Shown: positions 24,940-34,414, counted from the stretch's first letter. The stretch is 64,000 nucleotides of DNA from JANWWM01 sp046292465 (GCA_046292465.1 JBKBRB010000002.1:62001-126000), one strand, 5' to 3'. Numbers and translations: made by a program. Notes: generated from the sequence alone by a model not told the origin.

Positions 24940-25539
24940 ATGCTTGCCTATCTTATCGGAACGCTTGCTGAAAAATCTCCCGTTGAAGTCGTTGTAGATG
25001 TGGGCGGTGTTGGGTATGCAGTCAGCATTACCACCAGCACGCATCAGCAACTCCCTGCACTCGGCGAAAAAGTCAAACTCTTTACTTACCTTCACCTCCG
25101 CGAAGATGCCGTTTCGCTCTACGGCTTTGCTACTGAAGAAGAACGCCAAGTCTATAAACTTTTGCTGAGTGTTTCAGGCGTTGGACCGAAAATGGCACAA
25201 ACGATTCTTTCAGGCATGAACGCGGGCGAACTGCGCGAAGCCATCATCGCCAATAATGTTCGTGCGCTTACAAATCTTTCAGGCGTCGGAAAGAAAACCG
25301 CCGAGCGCATTATGGTAGACCTGCGCGATAAAATCACCAAATTGGATTTGAAATCCTCAATCGCGATTCCTGCTCAAAGCAATGCACAGCAAGCACGAAG
25401 CGATGCCTATTCCGCACTGCTCGCGCTTGGCTATTCAAAAGCCGTCGCCGAAAAAGCCTTGCGCGCCGCCATCGCCGAATCGCCGAACGCCAAAGTCGAT
25501 GAACTTATCAAACTCGCTCTCAGAAACACGCAAGAATAA
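24940..25539 (+). CDS. ruvA: Holliday junction DNA helicase subunit RuvA
   Basis: 199 residues, full length. The N-terminal OB fold opens MLAYLIGTLAEKSPVEVVVD and VGGVGYAVSITTST. The helix-hairpin-helix region contains LLLSVSGVGPKMAQTILSG and NLSGVGKKTAERIMVDL. The C-terminal RuvB-contact domain ends YSALLALGYSKAVAEKALRA. RuvA tetramers hold the four-way junction while RuvB drives branch migration. ruvB and ruvC are not in the window. folC starts 31 bases downstream. Confidence 0.96.
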   Translation: MLAYLIGTLAEKSPVEVVVDVGGVGYAVSITTSTHQQLPALGEKVKLFTYLHLREDAVSLYGFATEEERQVYKLLLSVSGVGPKMAQTILSGMNAGELREAIIANNVRALTNLSGVGKKTAERIMVDLRDKITKLDLKSSIAIPAQSNAQQARSDAYSALLALGYSKAVAEKALRAAIAESPNAKVDELIKLALRNTQE

Positions 25540-25570
25540 CTCGCAAGAAAACTTAACGACACTTACACCG

Positions 25571-26869
25571 ATGTTCACTTATCAAGATGCGATTGATTTT
25601 CTCTTCCCGCTACACCGATTTGGAATGAAGATGGGATTGGAAACGATGGACATACTTTGCAAAGCATTGGGCAATCCTGAACGCAAAATGGGCAAAGTGA
25701 TTCACGTGGCAGGCACAAATGGAAAAGGCTCGACTTCAGCGATGATTGCGTCAATTGCCAAAGAGAGCGGCGAGAAAGTCGCGCTTTACACTTCCCCGCA
25801 CTTGAACGATTTCACGGAGCGCATTCGCTTAAATGGCGTTCCGATTCCACAAGAAGCCGTTGCCGAATACACACGCTTTTTGCGTCCGCTTGCCGAATCG
25901 ACAGGCGCGACTTTTTTTGAAGTTACAACCGCCATCGCCTTCAAATACTTTGCCGATAGCAACGCGACGCTCTCTGTTATTGAAGTCGGCATGGGCGGAC
26001 GGCTCGACGCCACGAACGTCGTTCAGCCCCAGTTGTGCATTATTACGCCAATTGGTTTAGACCATACCGAATGGCTCGGCAATGACATTCCGACGATTGC
26101 CCTTGAAAAAGCAGGCATTATCAAGCAAGGGGCAAGAACGATTCTCTCGCACCAAACGCTCGACGCGATGGAAGTTTTAACGCGCGCCGCCAAAGAAAAA
26201 AAATCTAAACTCACGATTGCGCCGTCCATTACGCGCATTGGCTCGGCGACGAGCTCTATCGGCAAAATGCGATTCCATTTGCATAGCGCACGCCAAAGTT
26301 ACTACGGCTTGGAAACGCCGCTCTGGGCGGAGTATCAACGCGAAAATGTGCGCACGGCGATTGTCGCCGCTGAATACTTGAACTTTTCTGAAAGCGCGAT
26401 TCGCAACGGACTTCTGAACATTATTGAAAACACAGGGCTTCGCGCCCGATTGGAAGTCGTTTCGCGTCGCCCATTGATTTTGCTCGATGTCTCGCACAAT
26501 CCACATGGCATTGAAGCCACGGTTGAAGCCTTGAACAAGCATCGGAAGGAGTTTGAAAACCTATTCGTTGTCTTTGGGGCAATGCAGGACAAAGACGCCA
26601 AAAGCATGCTTATGAAACTCGGGGAACTTGCTTCTCGATTTTTCTTTGCGACACCGCAAACTGAGCGCGCACTTTCAGCGGCATATCTTGAAAATCTCTC
26701 TCACGAACTTCAACTTAACGGAACGGCGTTTGCTTCAACCGTCGATGCAATTTCCGCCGCAAAGTCTCTTGCAAACACTTCGGATTTAATTTTGATAACA
26801 GGTTCATTTTACCTTGCGGCTGAAGCCATCGCTCAATTTCCGATTGTTCATCAAAACGCTTCGGCATGA
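25571..26869 (+). CDS. folC: Folylpolyglutamate synthase / dihydrofolate synthase
   Basis: 432 residues from the ATG at 25571 (MFTYQDAIDFLFPLHRFGMK); an earlier frame start would lie within ruvA. The Mur-ligase-like ATP site is VIHVAGTNGKGSTSAMIASI. Other landmarks are YTSPHLNDFTERIRLNG, EVGMGGRLDATNVVQP, GLDHTEWLGNDI and LLDVSHNPHGIEA. It adds glutamate to dihydropteroate and to folates. It converges with the second TPR kinase, with 36 bases between stops and no clear terminator there. Confidence 0.95.
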   Translation: MFTYQDAIDFLFPLHRFGMKMGLETMDILCKALGNPERKMGKVIHVAGTNGKGSTSAMIASIAKESGEKVALYTSPHLNDFTERIRLNGVPIPQEAVAEYTRFLRPLAESTGATFFEVTTAIAFKYFADSNATLSVIEVGMGGRLDATNVVQPQLCIITPIGLDHTEWLGNDIPTIALEKAGIIKQGARTILSHQTLDAMEVLTRAAKEKKSKLTIAPSITRIGSATSSIGKMRFHLHSARQSYYGLETPLWAEYQRENVRTAIVAAEYLNFSESAIRNGLLNIIENTGLRARLEVVSRRPLILLDVSHNPHGIEATVEALNKHRKEFENLFVVFGAMQDKDAKSMLMKLGELASRFFFATPQTERALSAAYLENLSHELQLNGTAFASTVDAISAAKSLANTSDLILITGSFYLAAEAIAQFPIVHQNASA

Positions 26870-26905
26870 TTTCCCAAACTTTGTCATTAGTTCAATGTTT
26901 AGGCT

Positions 26906-28897
26906 CTATTGCACGAGCGGCAATTCAATCGTGAAACTTGCGCCTTTGTCTTTTCCGTCGGAGTGTGCCCAAATTGCGCCGCCATGCATTTCGACCAGTT
27001 GCTTGACGATGGAAAGCCCAAGCCCCGTGCTCGATTCGCCGCCGGTTGGCTTTGCTGAAAGTCGCTGAAAGCGTTGAAACAGCCGATTTTTTTCTTCTTC
27101 CAAAAAGCCCTGCCCTTCGTCGCTCACTGAAATTTGCGCGACAGGTTTATCGGTAATTTTCTCACCGCTTTCGCAACGAGCGACGCGCACACAAATTGTT
27201 TTTTCAGGATAAGAATACTTAATGGCATTAGAGATGAGGTTGTCGAGAATTTCGCGTAATCGGTCTTCATCTACAAACACTGTTACACTTTCGGCAATGT
27301 CTTCTTTTATCTCAATGCGTTTTTTTGCGGCGCGATGTTCATAACTGGCAACGATGAGCATGGCTAACTGCCCGACATCTACTTTTTTGCGATTGAGCGT
27401 AATGTTTCCGTTTTCGATTTCGCTCATCTCTAAGACTTTTTCAATACTGCCGAGCATGCGCTCTACAAATTCGATGATGAGATGAAGCATGCGCTCTTGC
27501 TGATGCTTATCGAGCGTGGCTAAAACGCCCTGCACAAGGTCTAAAATTGCGGTGAGTGGACTTTTGAGGTCGTGCGCCGCAATGGCTAAAAGTTCGCTTT
27601 TGAGTTGATTGGCTTCTTTGAGGGCAGTATTGGCTTCAGCGAGCATTTCATTGGCTTTGGCAAGTTCGATGTTTTTCAGGCGATAAATTTCAGCCTCTTG
27701 AAGTGCTTTCTGTAAGTTTGCACGCGCATCTAAGGCGTGAACGCGCTCTTCGCTTTTCTCTTCGAGCAGTTGTGCTTGGGCTTGTTGAAAAACTTTGAAG
27801 TGAGTAAAGGCTTGTTTGAGGTCGCCTTTGGCTTCAAAAATCGTAGAGAGTTCTTTGCTTATCTCGGCAAGATATTTTTTGGAGCGTAGTTCTATTGCCG
27901 CCTCACGGGCTTTGAGCAGATAGTCCAATGCCTTTTGCGTTGCTTGTTCATCTTGACTTTCTTGATTGTAAAATTTTCCGATGTTGAGCAAGGTTTCCAC
28001 CTCAAAGAGTTTATCACCGACCTGCCGCGTAATCTCCAAGCTTTTTTCGTAATGCGAGAGCGCGTCGTTGTGTTTTCCTTTTTTGACAAAGAGCATCCCC
28101 AGATTGTTGAGCGCGTTGGCTTCACCTTGCTTATCGCCGAGTTCGGCGTAAATCTCGCAACATTCATTGTAAAATCGTATGGCTTTATCGTCTTCCCCAA
28201 GTTTGACATAGATGAGTCCGAGATTATTGAGCACATTGGCATAGCCTTGACGGTTTTTACATCGACGAAATCGCTCAATGCCGCGCAGTGCGTAATCGCG
28301 CGCTTCATGGTATTTTCCCAATCGGTAGTAAATAATGCCAATGTTTGTGAGCGTTGCCGCCTCGCCTTCTTCATCTCCAATTTGCTGACGAATTTCTAAT
28401 GCTTTGAAATAATACGAGAGTGCTGTTGGATAGTCTTCTAAGCGGAGGTAAAGGTTGCCGATATTGTTTAAACTTGCACCGACGCCTTCCTTATCACCGT
28501 TTTTTTCACGTAGTTCGATGGCGCGCAAGTGGCAGTTGAGAGATTCAATATCATTTCCTAATCGCTCGTAGGTGTTTCCAAGCCAGTTGATAGCTTTTGC
28601 TTCGCCGAGTTCGTCGCCAATCTCTGACATTTCTTTAACGGCTTCCAACAGGCGCGTTTTTGCTTCTGCGATTTCTCCCAAAACCCAATATGCCACACCT
28701 TGATTGAGCAGACTATACGCTCTGCCTTTCGCATAATTCGTTTGCTCCGAGAGCGCAAGTGCCTCTTGACCAAGTTTGAGTGCGTGTTTGGGATTTTGAA
28801 AATGCGCCTCCCAACTTTGCGCGTTGAGCGCATCAATCTGCGCCGTTTTTTTTGACGACGAAAGTAACTCCGATTCAATTGGGTTTTGATGATCCAT
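26906..28897 (-). CDS. Cytoplasmic TPR-sensor histidine kinase (second copy)
   Basis: 663 residues, soluble, no signal peptide. Residues about 35-380 hold eight or nine TPRs, several with near-identical cores (ASLNNIGNLYLRLEDYPTAL, ATLTNIGIIYYRLGKYHEAR, NVLNNLGLIYVKLGEDDKAI, NALNNLGMLFVKKGKHNDAL). The coupling helix reads LQEAEIYRLKNIELAKANEM. HisKA His442 lies in AIAAHDLKSP; HATPase N-box NLISNAIKY (N553), DEGQG (D593) and GLGLSIVKQL. The kinase half is highly similar to that of 741-2576 while the repeats differ, so the copies probably read different partners. No response regulator is adjacent. Confidence 0.95.
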   Translation of the reverse strand: MDHQNPIESELLSSSKKTAQIDALNAQSWEAHFQNPKHALKLGQEALALSEQTNYAKGRAYSLLNQGVAYWVLGEIAEAKTRLLEAVKEMSEIGDELGEAKAINWLGNTYERLGNDIESLNCHLRAIELREKNGDKEGVGASLNNIGNLYLRLEDYPTALSYYFKALEIRQQIGDEEGEAATLTNIGIIYYRLGKYHEARDYALRGIERFRRCKNRQGYANVLNNLGLIYVKLGEDDKAIRFYNECCEIYAELGDKQGEANALNNLGMLFVKKGKHNDALSHYEKSLEITRQVGDKLFEVETLLNIGKFYNQESQDEQATQKALDYLLKAREAAIELRSKKYLAEISKELSTIFEAKGDLKQAFTHFKVFQQAQAQLLEEKSEERVHALDARANLQKALQEAEIYRLKNIELAKANEMLAEANTALKEANQLKSELLAIAAHDLKSPLTAILDLVQGVLATLDKHQQERMLHLIIEFVERMLGSIEKVLEMSEIENGNITLNRKKVDVGQLAMLIVASYEHRAAKKRIEIKEDIAESVTVFVDEDRLREILDNLISNAIKYSYPEKTICVRVARCESGEKITDKPVAQISVSDEGQGFLEEEKNRLFQRFQRLSAKPTGGESSTGLGLSIVKQLVEMHGGAIWAHSDGKDKGASFTIELPLVQ

Positions 28898-28987
28898 TCG
28901 TCTATGAATTTATAGGCTTTCAAACTTAACATAAGGATTTTTCACTTTCATTGGAAATAAGAGGTTTCGCTTGATGCTTTCGGCGGG

Positions 28988-29024
28988 CACAAAACAAAAA
29001 GCGCACGGCTTCATTCCGTGCGCT
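28988..29024 (-). terminator. Minus-strand terminator after the 29074-29466 gene
   Basis: Stem AGCGCACGG (29000-29008) with CCGTGCGCT (29016-29024), 7-base loop. On the minus strand it is followed by TTTTTGTTTTGT. Confidence 0.75.
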
Positions 29025-29073
29025 GGGCGATACTTTCCGTATCGCATCTGTATCCGTTCTTGCTCCCGAAGGA

Positions 29074-29466
29074 TTACAACGGCGGATTAACCGATTCTCT
29101 CAACACTAAGTTCTTGACTTTCACCCCAATGACTTGGCTTCCACGAATAGGTTGTGTGAAAATTTGTCGGGCATCTACTTTGAAGTTTCCATACACATAA
29201 TCTACTTCTTTTCCGTAAGGCAACCAATCCCAACGAGTGTTGATTTCAAGATAGAACTTTGCGTCTTGGTCGTAGTCGTTTTTGACTTCAAACTGAATGG
29301 CACGTTCGTTGAGATGCTGATAGCGGTAGGAAAGTAGGTTTTGATACCCATCTTTGATTGGAATCCAGTCGCTCCACGCGGCAGGTTCAGCGGTTTTTGC
29401 AGCGGTGAGCAGCATTACAACCGTGAGTAAGGCGAGAAACAGTGGAAATTTGACAATGCTTTTCAT
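29074..29466 (-). CDS. Secreted protein of unknown function
   Basis: 130 residues from the ATG at 29466, chosen because GGAGGT lies just upstream and a signal peptide begins there (MKSIVKFPLFLALLTVVMLL, cleavage near TAAKTAEP). The frame runs open to 29643 but that part has no such features. The mature part (about 100 residues) is aromatic and Asp-rich (WSDWIPIKDGYQNLLSYRYQ, YYLEIN-like strands, YGKEVDYVYGNF), suggesting a small beta-sandwich. I do not recognise the family. It stands alone with a terminator at 28988-29024. Confidence 0.72.
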   Translation of the reverse strand: MKSIVKFPLFLALLTVVMLLTAAKTAEPAAWSDWIPIKDGYQNLLSYRYQHLNERAIQFEVKNDYDQDAKFYLEINTRWDWLPYGKEVDYVYGNFKVDARQIFTQPIRGSQVIGVKVKNLVLRESVNPPL

Positions 29467-29749
29467 GATGACCTCCAAATACGAATTAAATTGATTTAAT
29501 ATGCTTTCGGAAGTCTGGCAGATAGAGGCAAAGTGTCGGAGAACAATATGAATTGCTCTCGGCAGGTTGCGTGTCGTCAGACACTTCAAACTTGTAAAGA
29601 ACTTTTGACTATCTTTACGGTGCGTTCCTAAAAGAGTTCCCATTTTTCAAAAAAAATTTCAACTTTTTGCGGTTTGTTGCACATCGCTTGAATGAGTATT
29701 TTAGGGACGATTTCTTCGGGCTCAAATTTTCAAATTTCTCTTTTTTCCA

Positions 29750-30709
29750 ATGCTTGCCGTGCCGAATACGCTGAATACCAGAGATTTTCGCGTCTCGCTT
29801 GTCGGTGCAGGCGCATTGGGCACGGCGATTGCACAGCGGCTCTCCAGCGTTGGCTACCGATTTCTTTCGGTCGTGAATCGCACACTGAGCGACGCGCAAG
29901 CCCTTGCCGAACAACTTGGCATTTCAGCGTATTCCGATACGCTCGAGGCGATTTCTCCGAACACCAACCTTCTTCTGCTTACGGTTTCCGACTCGGCGTT
30001 GCAGTCGGTTGCCGAAAAATTAGCGACGCTTCGCCTCCCCTTTCATCATTTAACGGTCGTGCAATTTTCAGGCGCGCTTACAACCGATGTGCTTCGTCCG
30101 CTTTCGCAGAAAGGCGCGCACACCATTTCACTTCATCCGTTTCAAACCTTTCCAAAAGGGATTTCGTCGCACGATGCCGAATCGCTCTTCAAGTGCTTTT
30201 TCGGCTTGCAATCCGATGAACTCGAGGGCATTGAAGTCGGAAAAAAAATTGCGCACGACTTAGGCGGAAAAGTGATGCTTGTTCCCAAAGAAGCCAAAAC
30301 ACTTTATCACATCGCCGGCGTAATGGCAAGCAATTATCTCGTAACACTTGCAAGTTTATCATCGGAAGTTTTCGCTGCACTTGGGCTTTCGCCGAAAGAT
30401 GTTGCCAAAATTATTGAGCCGATTATGCGCCAAACGCTGAACAACATTGCTTCTGCTCCAACCATTGCCGATGCACTAACAGGACCGATTGAACGCGGCG
30501 ACGCACAAGTCATTGCCCGACACCTGCGCGAACTTTCCGAACAAGTTCCTCACTTGCTTCCGATTTACGCCGCCTTCGCGATTGAAACCGTCCGCGTCGC
30601 CATTCACAAAGGCTCAATTTCACAAAGCGACGCTTCAGAAATTTTAGATATGCTTGAAGACATCACTCGCCGCGAAAGCACCTCTGAACAGTCCTCTTCC
30701 TCAATTTGA
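29750..30709 (+). CDS. Rossmann-fold protein with DUF2520 domain
   Basis: 319 residues. The N-terminal NAD(P)-binding domain shows SLVGAGALGTAIAQRL and NLLLLTVSDSALQSVAEKLA. The middle motif VVQFSGALTTDVLRPLSQKG and SLHPFQTFPKG links it to the DUF2520 group. The C-terminal helical domain has HIAGVMASNYLVTLASLS and ALTGPIERGDAQVIARHL. The fold is that of 3-hydroxyacid / pyrroline-5-carboxylate-like dehydrogenases, but the substrate of DUF2520 proteins is not established. A start at codon 11 (TRDFRVSLVGAG region) cannot be excluded. Confidence 0.88.
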   Translation: MLAVPNTLNTRDFRVSLVGAGALGTAIAQRLSSVGYRFLSVVNRTLSDAQALAEQLGISAYSDTLEAISPNTNLLLLTVSDSALQSVAEKLATLRLPFHHLTVVQFSGALTTDVLRPLSQKGAHTISLHPFQTFPKGISSHDAESLFKCFFGLQSDELEGIEVGKKIAHDLGGKVMLVPKEAKTLYHIAGVMASNYLVTLASLSSEVFAALGLSPKDVAKIIEPIMRQTLNNIASAPTIADALTGPIERGDAQVIARHLRELSEQVPHLLPIYAAFAIETVRVAIHKGSISQSDASEILDMLEDITRRESTSEQSSSSI

Positions 30710-30815
30710 GTAGCCATTTATTAACGCAACATCTTTTCATCAAAAGGCGTAACTTCGTAGCGTTCATCAAAAAGAGAAGACAAAACTCATTTCAACCCTT
30801 CAAACTCATTTAGTT

Positions 30816-31379
30816 ATGCGACACATCACTGTTTTTTCACTGTTTCTTCTTCTCGCTGTTGCTGCTGGTTGTGGCGGTCAGAAAGCCATTGAAAAAGCCG
30901 ACCTCGGCGATGTTCCTGATTGGTTTATGAATCCGCCTCGCGATAACAATCCTGACAACCCTAAAATGCTTTACGGCGCGGCAACCGAAGTTTCCCAAGA
31001 TATGCAGTTCGCTATCAACAAAGCCGAAACCGCCGCTCGCTCCAACATCGCCCGCCAAGTTGAAACTACCGTGCAAGGCTTAATGGCAAAGTTCCGCGAA
31101 GAAACAGGTTCAGGACAAGACCCACAACTTTTGCAAATGTCCACAGAAGTCGAGAAGAACATCGTTAATACGAAAATCACGGGCACGCGCATTGCCAAAC
31201 AGCAGATTGTTCGCGATGGTAATCTTTTCCGCGCCTACGTGCTCGTTGAATATCCCACTGAAGCGGCTAAGCGTGCTTTGATTGATGAAATCAAGAAGAA
31301 CGAACAAGCCTACACACGCTATCGCGCTTCCAAAGCCTTTGCCGATTTAGAAAAAGAAATTGAAAAGCAAGAGCGATAA
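30816..31379 (+). CDS. LPP20-like lipoprotein
   Basis: 187 residues. The lipoprotein signal ends at the lipobox VAAGC (Cys19). The mature part starts with VPDWFMNPP and MLYGAATEVSQDMQFAINKA, then AARSNIARQVETTVQG. This pattern recalls the LPP20 family (Helicobacter Lpp20 and relatives), outer-membrane lipoproteins with an alpha/beta fold. The C-terminus is a charged helix (ADLEKEIEKQER). Role unknown, perhaps envelope stability. It is monocistronic with a good terminator at 31403. Confidence 0.88.
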   Translation: MRHITVFSLFLLLAVAAGCGGQKAIEKADLGDVPDWFMNPPRDNNPDNPKMLYGAATEVSQDMQFAINKAETAARSNIARQVETTVQGLMAKFREETGSGQDPQLLQMSTEVEKNIVNTKITGTRIAKQQIVRDGNLFRAYVLVEYPTEAAKRALIDEIKKNEQAYTRYRASKAFADLEKEIEKQER

Positions 31380-31402
31380 GCCCGATAACTCTCGTATCAA
31401 AG

Positions 31403-31427
31403 AGCGACCTTCGTGGTCGCTTTTTTA
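31403..31427 (+). terminator. Terminator after LPP20-like gene
   Basis: AGCGACC (31403-31409) pairs with GGTCGCT (31415-31421) across a TTCGT loop, followed by TTTTTTA. Confidence 0.85.
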
Positions 31428-31439
31428 TTGGGCAAATGT

Positions 31440-31615
31440 GTGATTGTTCATTCGTGAGCGAAGCGTCAAGGAGTTAAGAGTGGAGAGTTCGCGTTCAACT
31501 TTTCACTCTTCACTTTCAACTCACTTGGATTTCTTACTCTGTTCGGAATGACCAACGACCGCACTCCGTCATTCTGAACGAAGCAAAGCAAAGAATCCAT
31601 CTGTGTTCTTAAACA
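31440..31615. repeat. Dispersed intergenic repeat, copy 1 (convergent gap)
   Basis: Contains TCACTCTTCACTTTCAACTC-like text, then CGTCATTCTGAACGAAGC and AAAGAATCC. It is related to copies at 37.7, 52.6 and 63.9 kb. It fills the gap between two convergent genes. Confidence 0.6.
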
Positions 31616-31620
31616 GTGCG

Positions 31621-34392
31621 CTACACAAGCGATGTGTCTTTTTTGCTCACGAGATTTTCTAAATCTTGCCGCACTTCCTCAATAGATTGATAGCGCATCG
31701 TCAAATCATGTTGCAAACACTTGCTCACAATGCGCTCTATTGATTTTGGCAAGTCGGGGCGCAGGTCGCAAATCGGGGTTGGCGTTCGGTTAAAGATGGC
31801 GTGAATGACTGCCATTTCGTTTTCGCCTGTGAAGGGCTGTTGATTCGTGCACAGTTCATACAGCACCACGCCAAAGGAAAAAATGTCGGTTCGCGCGTCG
31901 GTTATTGTGCCCGTAATTTGCTCAGGCGCAACATAGCCAAGCGTGCCGATAATGGTGCCGAGTGTGGTTTTCATTGAGATTAGCGGCGATTTAGACAGTC
32001 CAAAATCCATAATTCGCACATTTTCTTTCTCGTCGAGCATGAGATTCGTGGTTTTCAAATCGCGATGCACGATGCCACGTTGATGAATCTCCGCAAGTCC
32101 GTCACAAATTTGTAACGAAAGTTGTTGGATTTTTTCAAGCGGGATTGGGTGATGTGCGTTCAAATAGGCTTTGAGCGTTCCGCCTGCTAAGTATTCCATC
32201 ACCAGATAGACTTGCTCTTGAGTTTCGCCGACTTCATAGACTTTAATGATGTTCGGGTGATGCAATTCGCGCAAGAGTTGTCCTTCGTTGGTTAATCGCC
32301 TTCGATTTTCGCTGTCGTTGAGCAGCGTGGAATGAAGCACTTTAATCGCAACAACCTGCTTTGTTCTGCGGTCTATGGCTTGATAAACTTTTCCCATTCC
32401 GCCCTCGCCCAAGAGATGTTTCAGTTCGTAGTGTCCGATGTAGCAGTTCTTGCGATTTTCCAAGATGATGTTCCAATTTTGAATCGTCCATCGCACTGCC
32501 CAAACTGCACCTATCAGCAATAGCACATAGAGCGCAAATGCCCATTTTGATTTCCATAATGGCGGCACAATCATAAATGCAAGTCTTGCGGGCATTTTTG
32601 ATTCTACGCCGTCGGCGTTAATAGCAAAGACTTCCATTTCATACTTGCCGTCGGGCAAGTTGCGATAGACCACCGTTGGCTCGCTCGTCATTGACCAAGT
32701 TTTATCAGCCCCCTTCAAGCGAAAACGAAACTTCGCATTTTGCGGCTCTTTGTAACTATCACTTGCAAATGTGAAGGACACTGTATTCTGCCAATGCTCA
32801 AATTCTCCTAAGTCACTTGGTGATGAAAATTTCAGCGTATCGACCATCACTTTTGAAATGCGTGCTGTTGGCTGTCGCGTTATCGAAGAGCCACCTTGAA
32901 GCGAAATCTTCAACACGCCGTCACTGGTTGTTATCCACAAATTTTCCTCTTCAACATCATACCATAAGTTTGATAATGCCGATTCTGGCTTTGGACGAAT
33001 GGGAATTGAACCGACCGCAACAAATCGCTCGTCTGTTTCCAACTCGTTTTCAAGCCGACACAAGCCTTTTCTCGTTACCGCCCACAGCGTTCCCGATTTT
33101 TGACGGAAGGCATATCGGACGGTCTCGTTACTTAACCCGTCTTGCACGGTGAAGACTTTTTTTCCACTCCGATTCCATCGTAAAAGTCCTTTGCCTGTGC
33201 ATATCCACGCGGTTGTATCGCCTTTTTTGTCGACTTCTTCAAAGACGGAAAAAACCACATTTGACGGCAATCCGTCTTTTGTGGTGAAGGTTTGAATCTT
33301 GCCGTCTTGCAATTTTGAGACGCCGGCATTGCGCGACGAAAACCACATTGAGGCAACGCCTTCATCTATTGTTTCAATCATATCGCTTGCCAGACCGTCG
33401 GCGAGATGAAAAGTTTTTCGATTATTTCCCTCAACGCAATGCAGACCCGACCCATATGTTGCAACCCACAGCACGTTCGTTTTGTTAGCCAATCCTTTGT
33501 TCGAGTATCGTATCGCAGAGATGCCGCCAGTAATGCGTGGTGAAGTTTGCTCGTAGAGATTTTTTACGTTTTTCAAATCCATTTGAAGCCGAAGAAGGTA
33601 GTGCAAACCTGCAACAAGAATTATATTGCCCTGTTGAGCAAATGCGACGGTGTTGATTTTTTCGTTGTCGCTGATACTTGTAGGAAGTGCGAAAACGCCT
33701 GCCTCATCGATGAATGCGACACCTTGCGTTGTTCCAATCCAAATTCGCCCACGAGCATCTTTGAAGAGCATGTTTGTTTCGTCGCTCGGTAAGCCACTTG
33801 CTTTGGTGTAGCAGGTTACTTTGTCGGAACGCATTTTCTTCACGCCTTGTCCGAATGTGCCAACCCAAAGTGTGCCTTCTTTGTCTTCAAAGGTGCAATT
33901 CACCATAAAAGGCTCTCCAGCGTCGGTGTATTTGAATTGCGTTTTGCCGTTTTTGGCGTCGGGAGTTGTAAGTCGATTGATATTTTTGTCGTAGAAGCGA
34001 TGCAGGCTTTGGCTTTGAAGCGATAAAGCCTTCTCTACTTCGTTTTCAGAAATTGGTTGAATTATGTTTGCTTCAAGTTTCGCCCAGCCTTTCTCAAAAG
34101 TTTTGAAATACACCACGCCGCTCGAGTCTTGGGCAATGGCTTCAACGAAGTCTTCAGGCAATCCGTCTTCGTGGTCAAAGCTTGTGAAGGTTGCGCCGTC
34201 GAAGCGTGCAACGCCTTTATCGGTGGCGAACCACATTATGCCGTCTCGGTCTTGAAATATGCTGTTAATGTAGCGGCTCGGCAAGCCATCGGAAGTGCTG
34301 TATGATTTCCACAACCGTTCTTGTGAAATCACAAGCCATGGCATCAAGAGGAAGAGAAACGTTAGGTTTATTGCTCGTATCACTTTTCTCAA
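31621..34392 (-). CDS. Periplasmic beta-propeller sensor fused to a Ser/Thr protein kinase
   Basis: 923 residues. A signal peptide or anchor (residues 1-23, ending VISQ) is followed by about 12-14 two-component-regulator propeller repeats to roughly residue 510 (WKSYSTSDGLPSRYINSIFQ, IWIGTTQGVAFIDEAG, LWVATYGSGLHCVEG). Next comes a Y_Y_Y-type immunoglobulin-like domain (FRFRLKGADKTWSMTSEPTV), one membrane helix (617-637) and a eukaryotic-like kinase from residue 655: GEGGMGKVY loop, Lys684, catalytic Asp778 in HRDLKTTN, DFG Asp796, APEQ. In hybrid two-component sensors this propeller is followed by a histidine kinase; here the output is Ser/Thr phosphorylation. All key kinase residues are present. 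Ligand and substrates unknown. Confidence 0.95.
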   Translation of the reverse strand: MRKVIRAINLTFLFLLMPWLVISQERLWKSYSTSDGLPSRYINSIFQDRDGIMWFATDKGVARFDGATFTSFDHEDGLPEDFVEAIAQDSSGVVYFKTFEKGWAKLEANIIQPISENEVEKALSLQSQSLHRFYDKNINRLTTPDAKNGKTQFKYTDAGEPFMVNCTFEDKEGTLWVGTFGQGVKKMRSDKVTCYTKASGLPSDETNMLFKDARGRIWIGTTQGVAFIDEAGVFALPTSISDNEKINTVAFAQQGNIILVAGLHYLLRLQMDLKNVKNLYEQTSPRITGGISAIRYSNKGLANKTNVLWVATYGSGLHCVEGNNRKTFHLADGLASDMIETIDEGVASMWFSSRNAGVSKLQDGKIQTFTTKDGLPSNVVFSVFEEVDKKGDTTAWICTGKGLLRWNRSGKKVFTVQDGLSNETVRYAFRQKSGTLWAVTRKGLCRLENELETDERFVAVGSIPIRPKPESALSNLWYDVEEENLWITTSDGVLKISLQGGSSITRQPTARISKVMVDTLKFSSPSDLGEFEHWQNTVSFTFASDSYKEPQNAKFRFRLKGADKTWSMTSEPTVVYRNLPDGKYEMEVFAINADGVESKMPARLAFMIVPPLWKSKWAFALYVLLLIGAVWAVRWTIQNWNIILENRKNCYIGHYELKHLLGEGGMGKVYQAIDRRTKQVVAIKVLHSTLLNDSENRRRLTNEGQLLRELHHPNIIKVYEVGETQEQVYLVMEYLAGGTLKAYLNAHHPIPLEKIQQLSLQICDGLAEIHQRGIVHRDLKTTNLMLDEKENVRIMDFGLSKSPLISMKTTLGTIIGTLGYVAPEQITGTITDARTDIFSFGVVLYELCTNQQPFTGENEMAVIHAIFNRTPTPICDLRPDLPKSIERIVSKCLQHDLTMRYQSIEEVRQDLENLVSKKDTSLV

Positions 34393-34414
34393 ATGTCAAA
34401 TGCCTTTGTGTGAT

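Noticed and set aside
25382..25570. Longer N-terminus of FolC
   Set aside because: Overlaps ruvA by over 150 bases in another frame; FolC homology starts at MFTYQDAIDF.
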